This document shows, piece by piece, positions 63,759 to 64,000 of a stretch of DNA of 64,000 nucleotides; the first letter of the stretch is position 1; each line of letters begins with the position of its first letter. This DNA is from JADJOY01 sp016713535 [NCBI: Deltaproteobacteria bacterium] (GTDB lineage Bacteria; JADJOY01): positions 62,001 to 126,000 of the forward strand of contig JADJOY010000016.1 in assembly GCA_016713535.1 (NCBI GenBank), in the 5' to 3' direction. A model generated the notes under the pieces. That model searched no databases. It was not told where the DNA came from and worked only from the letters and a program-made list of their open reading frames with translations. A program made the position numbers and the translations under genes.

Positions 63759-64000
63759 CTAGACCTTGGGCGTCATCCAGCCGGCGATCGAGAGCAGCAC
63801 GATCCCCGCCGCCCAGGTCGCCAGATAGGCGACCAGCCCGATCGCGTTCGGCGCGTACTTCCAGCGCAGCCGGTGCGGCCACCCGGGCTTGAGCGCCAGG
63901 AACGCCATCGCCGAGGACGCGGGGAAGAGGAAGCCCGGGATCGAGAGGTCACGGGTGGTGCGCGTGGTGGCGATCGCCGTCACGTACAGGCACGCGGCCG
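63759..64000 (-). CDS. Partial membrane protein, N-terminus outside window
   Basis: The reading frame enters from beyond position 64000 and ends at the stop at 63759, giving about 80 visible residues. Two hydrophobic segments are seen (FLFPASSAMAFLAL and AIGLVAYLATWAAGIVLLSI). The protein continues upstream without a break, so the GTG at 63983 need not be the start. Function is not recognisable. Confidence 0.6.
   Translation of the reverse strand, partial: AACLYVTAIATTRTTRDLSIPGFLFPASSAMAFLALKPGWPHRLRWKYAPNAIGLVAYLATWAAGIVLLSIAGWMTPKV

Overview
The window is a GC-rich (about 70 % by eye), densely coded bacterial chromosome segment with no rRNA, tRNA, CRISPR array, prophage or insertion sequence that I can recognise. 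Two exported proteins end in a Cys / hydrophobic helix / Arg-rich tail like the MYXO-CTERM sorting signal, one of them after a thrombospondin type 3 calcium repeat. Together with the outer-membrane porin, lipoproteins, a HpnA-like epimerase and the general protein similarity, this suggests a Gram-negative Myxococcota / former Deltaproteobacteria-like organism. The lineage is an inference.

Layout. 1-4.5 kb: a type II NADH dehydrogenase with a membrane-embedded N-terminus, a partial membrane protein and a long-chain acyl-CoA ligase. 4.6-9.3 kb: a trypsin-like protease, a lipoprotein and a large fusion of a thioredoxin-reductase-like flavoprotein with a NapH/CcoG-like polyferredoxin. 9.3-13.7 kb: two medium-chain dehydrogenases, a Cys-rich mini-protein, a repeat block and an NhaR-like LysR regulator. 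14.1-18.5 kb: a ribosome hibernation factor, FtsH, TerC and a mutarotase-fold protein. 18.8-23.9 kb: an envelope operon of DUF3604 lipoprotein, parvulin-like isomerase, HupE/UreJ-like membrane protein and a small lipoprotein. 24-37.8 kb: a mix including NAD salvage genes (pncB, nadD), hpnA-like epimerase, GNAT enzymes, an ornithine cyclodeaminase relative, zinc peptidase, ArsC-like protein and amidase. 37.9-42.2 kb: one very large glycogen debranching enzyme. 42.3-46.4 kb: a tight six-gene operon behind a convincing Fur box (porin, bfd, bfr, FMN-binding protein, four-helix membrane protein, SDR). 46.4-60.9 kb: mostly envelope genes, including a VanZ-like protein, a secreted metalloprotease, two polytopic glycosyltransferase-type proteins, AlgH and a SagB-type nitroreductase. 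61-64 kb: a hybrid histidine kinase whose receiver lacks its Asp, a Thr-rich protein and a partial membrane gene.

Two window-wide features stand out. First, four genes (NDH-2, acyl-CoA ligase, DUF3604, glycogen debranching enzyme) each need exactly one extra G or C at a short G/C run to restore a full-length protein. This points to consensus errors rather than four real pseudogenes. Second, the intergenic spaces are filled by several families of palindromic repeats, often combined in a fixed order, with no transposase nearby.

The best candidate for a little-described system is the Fur-box operon at 42.3-46.4 kb. It joins iron storage and release (Bfr/Bfd) to a presumably ApbE-flavinylated periplasmic electron carrier and a membrane partner, under one iron-responsive promoter.
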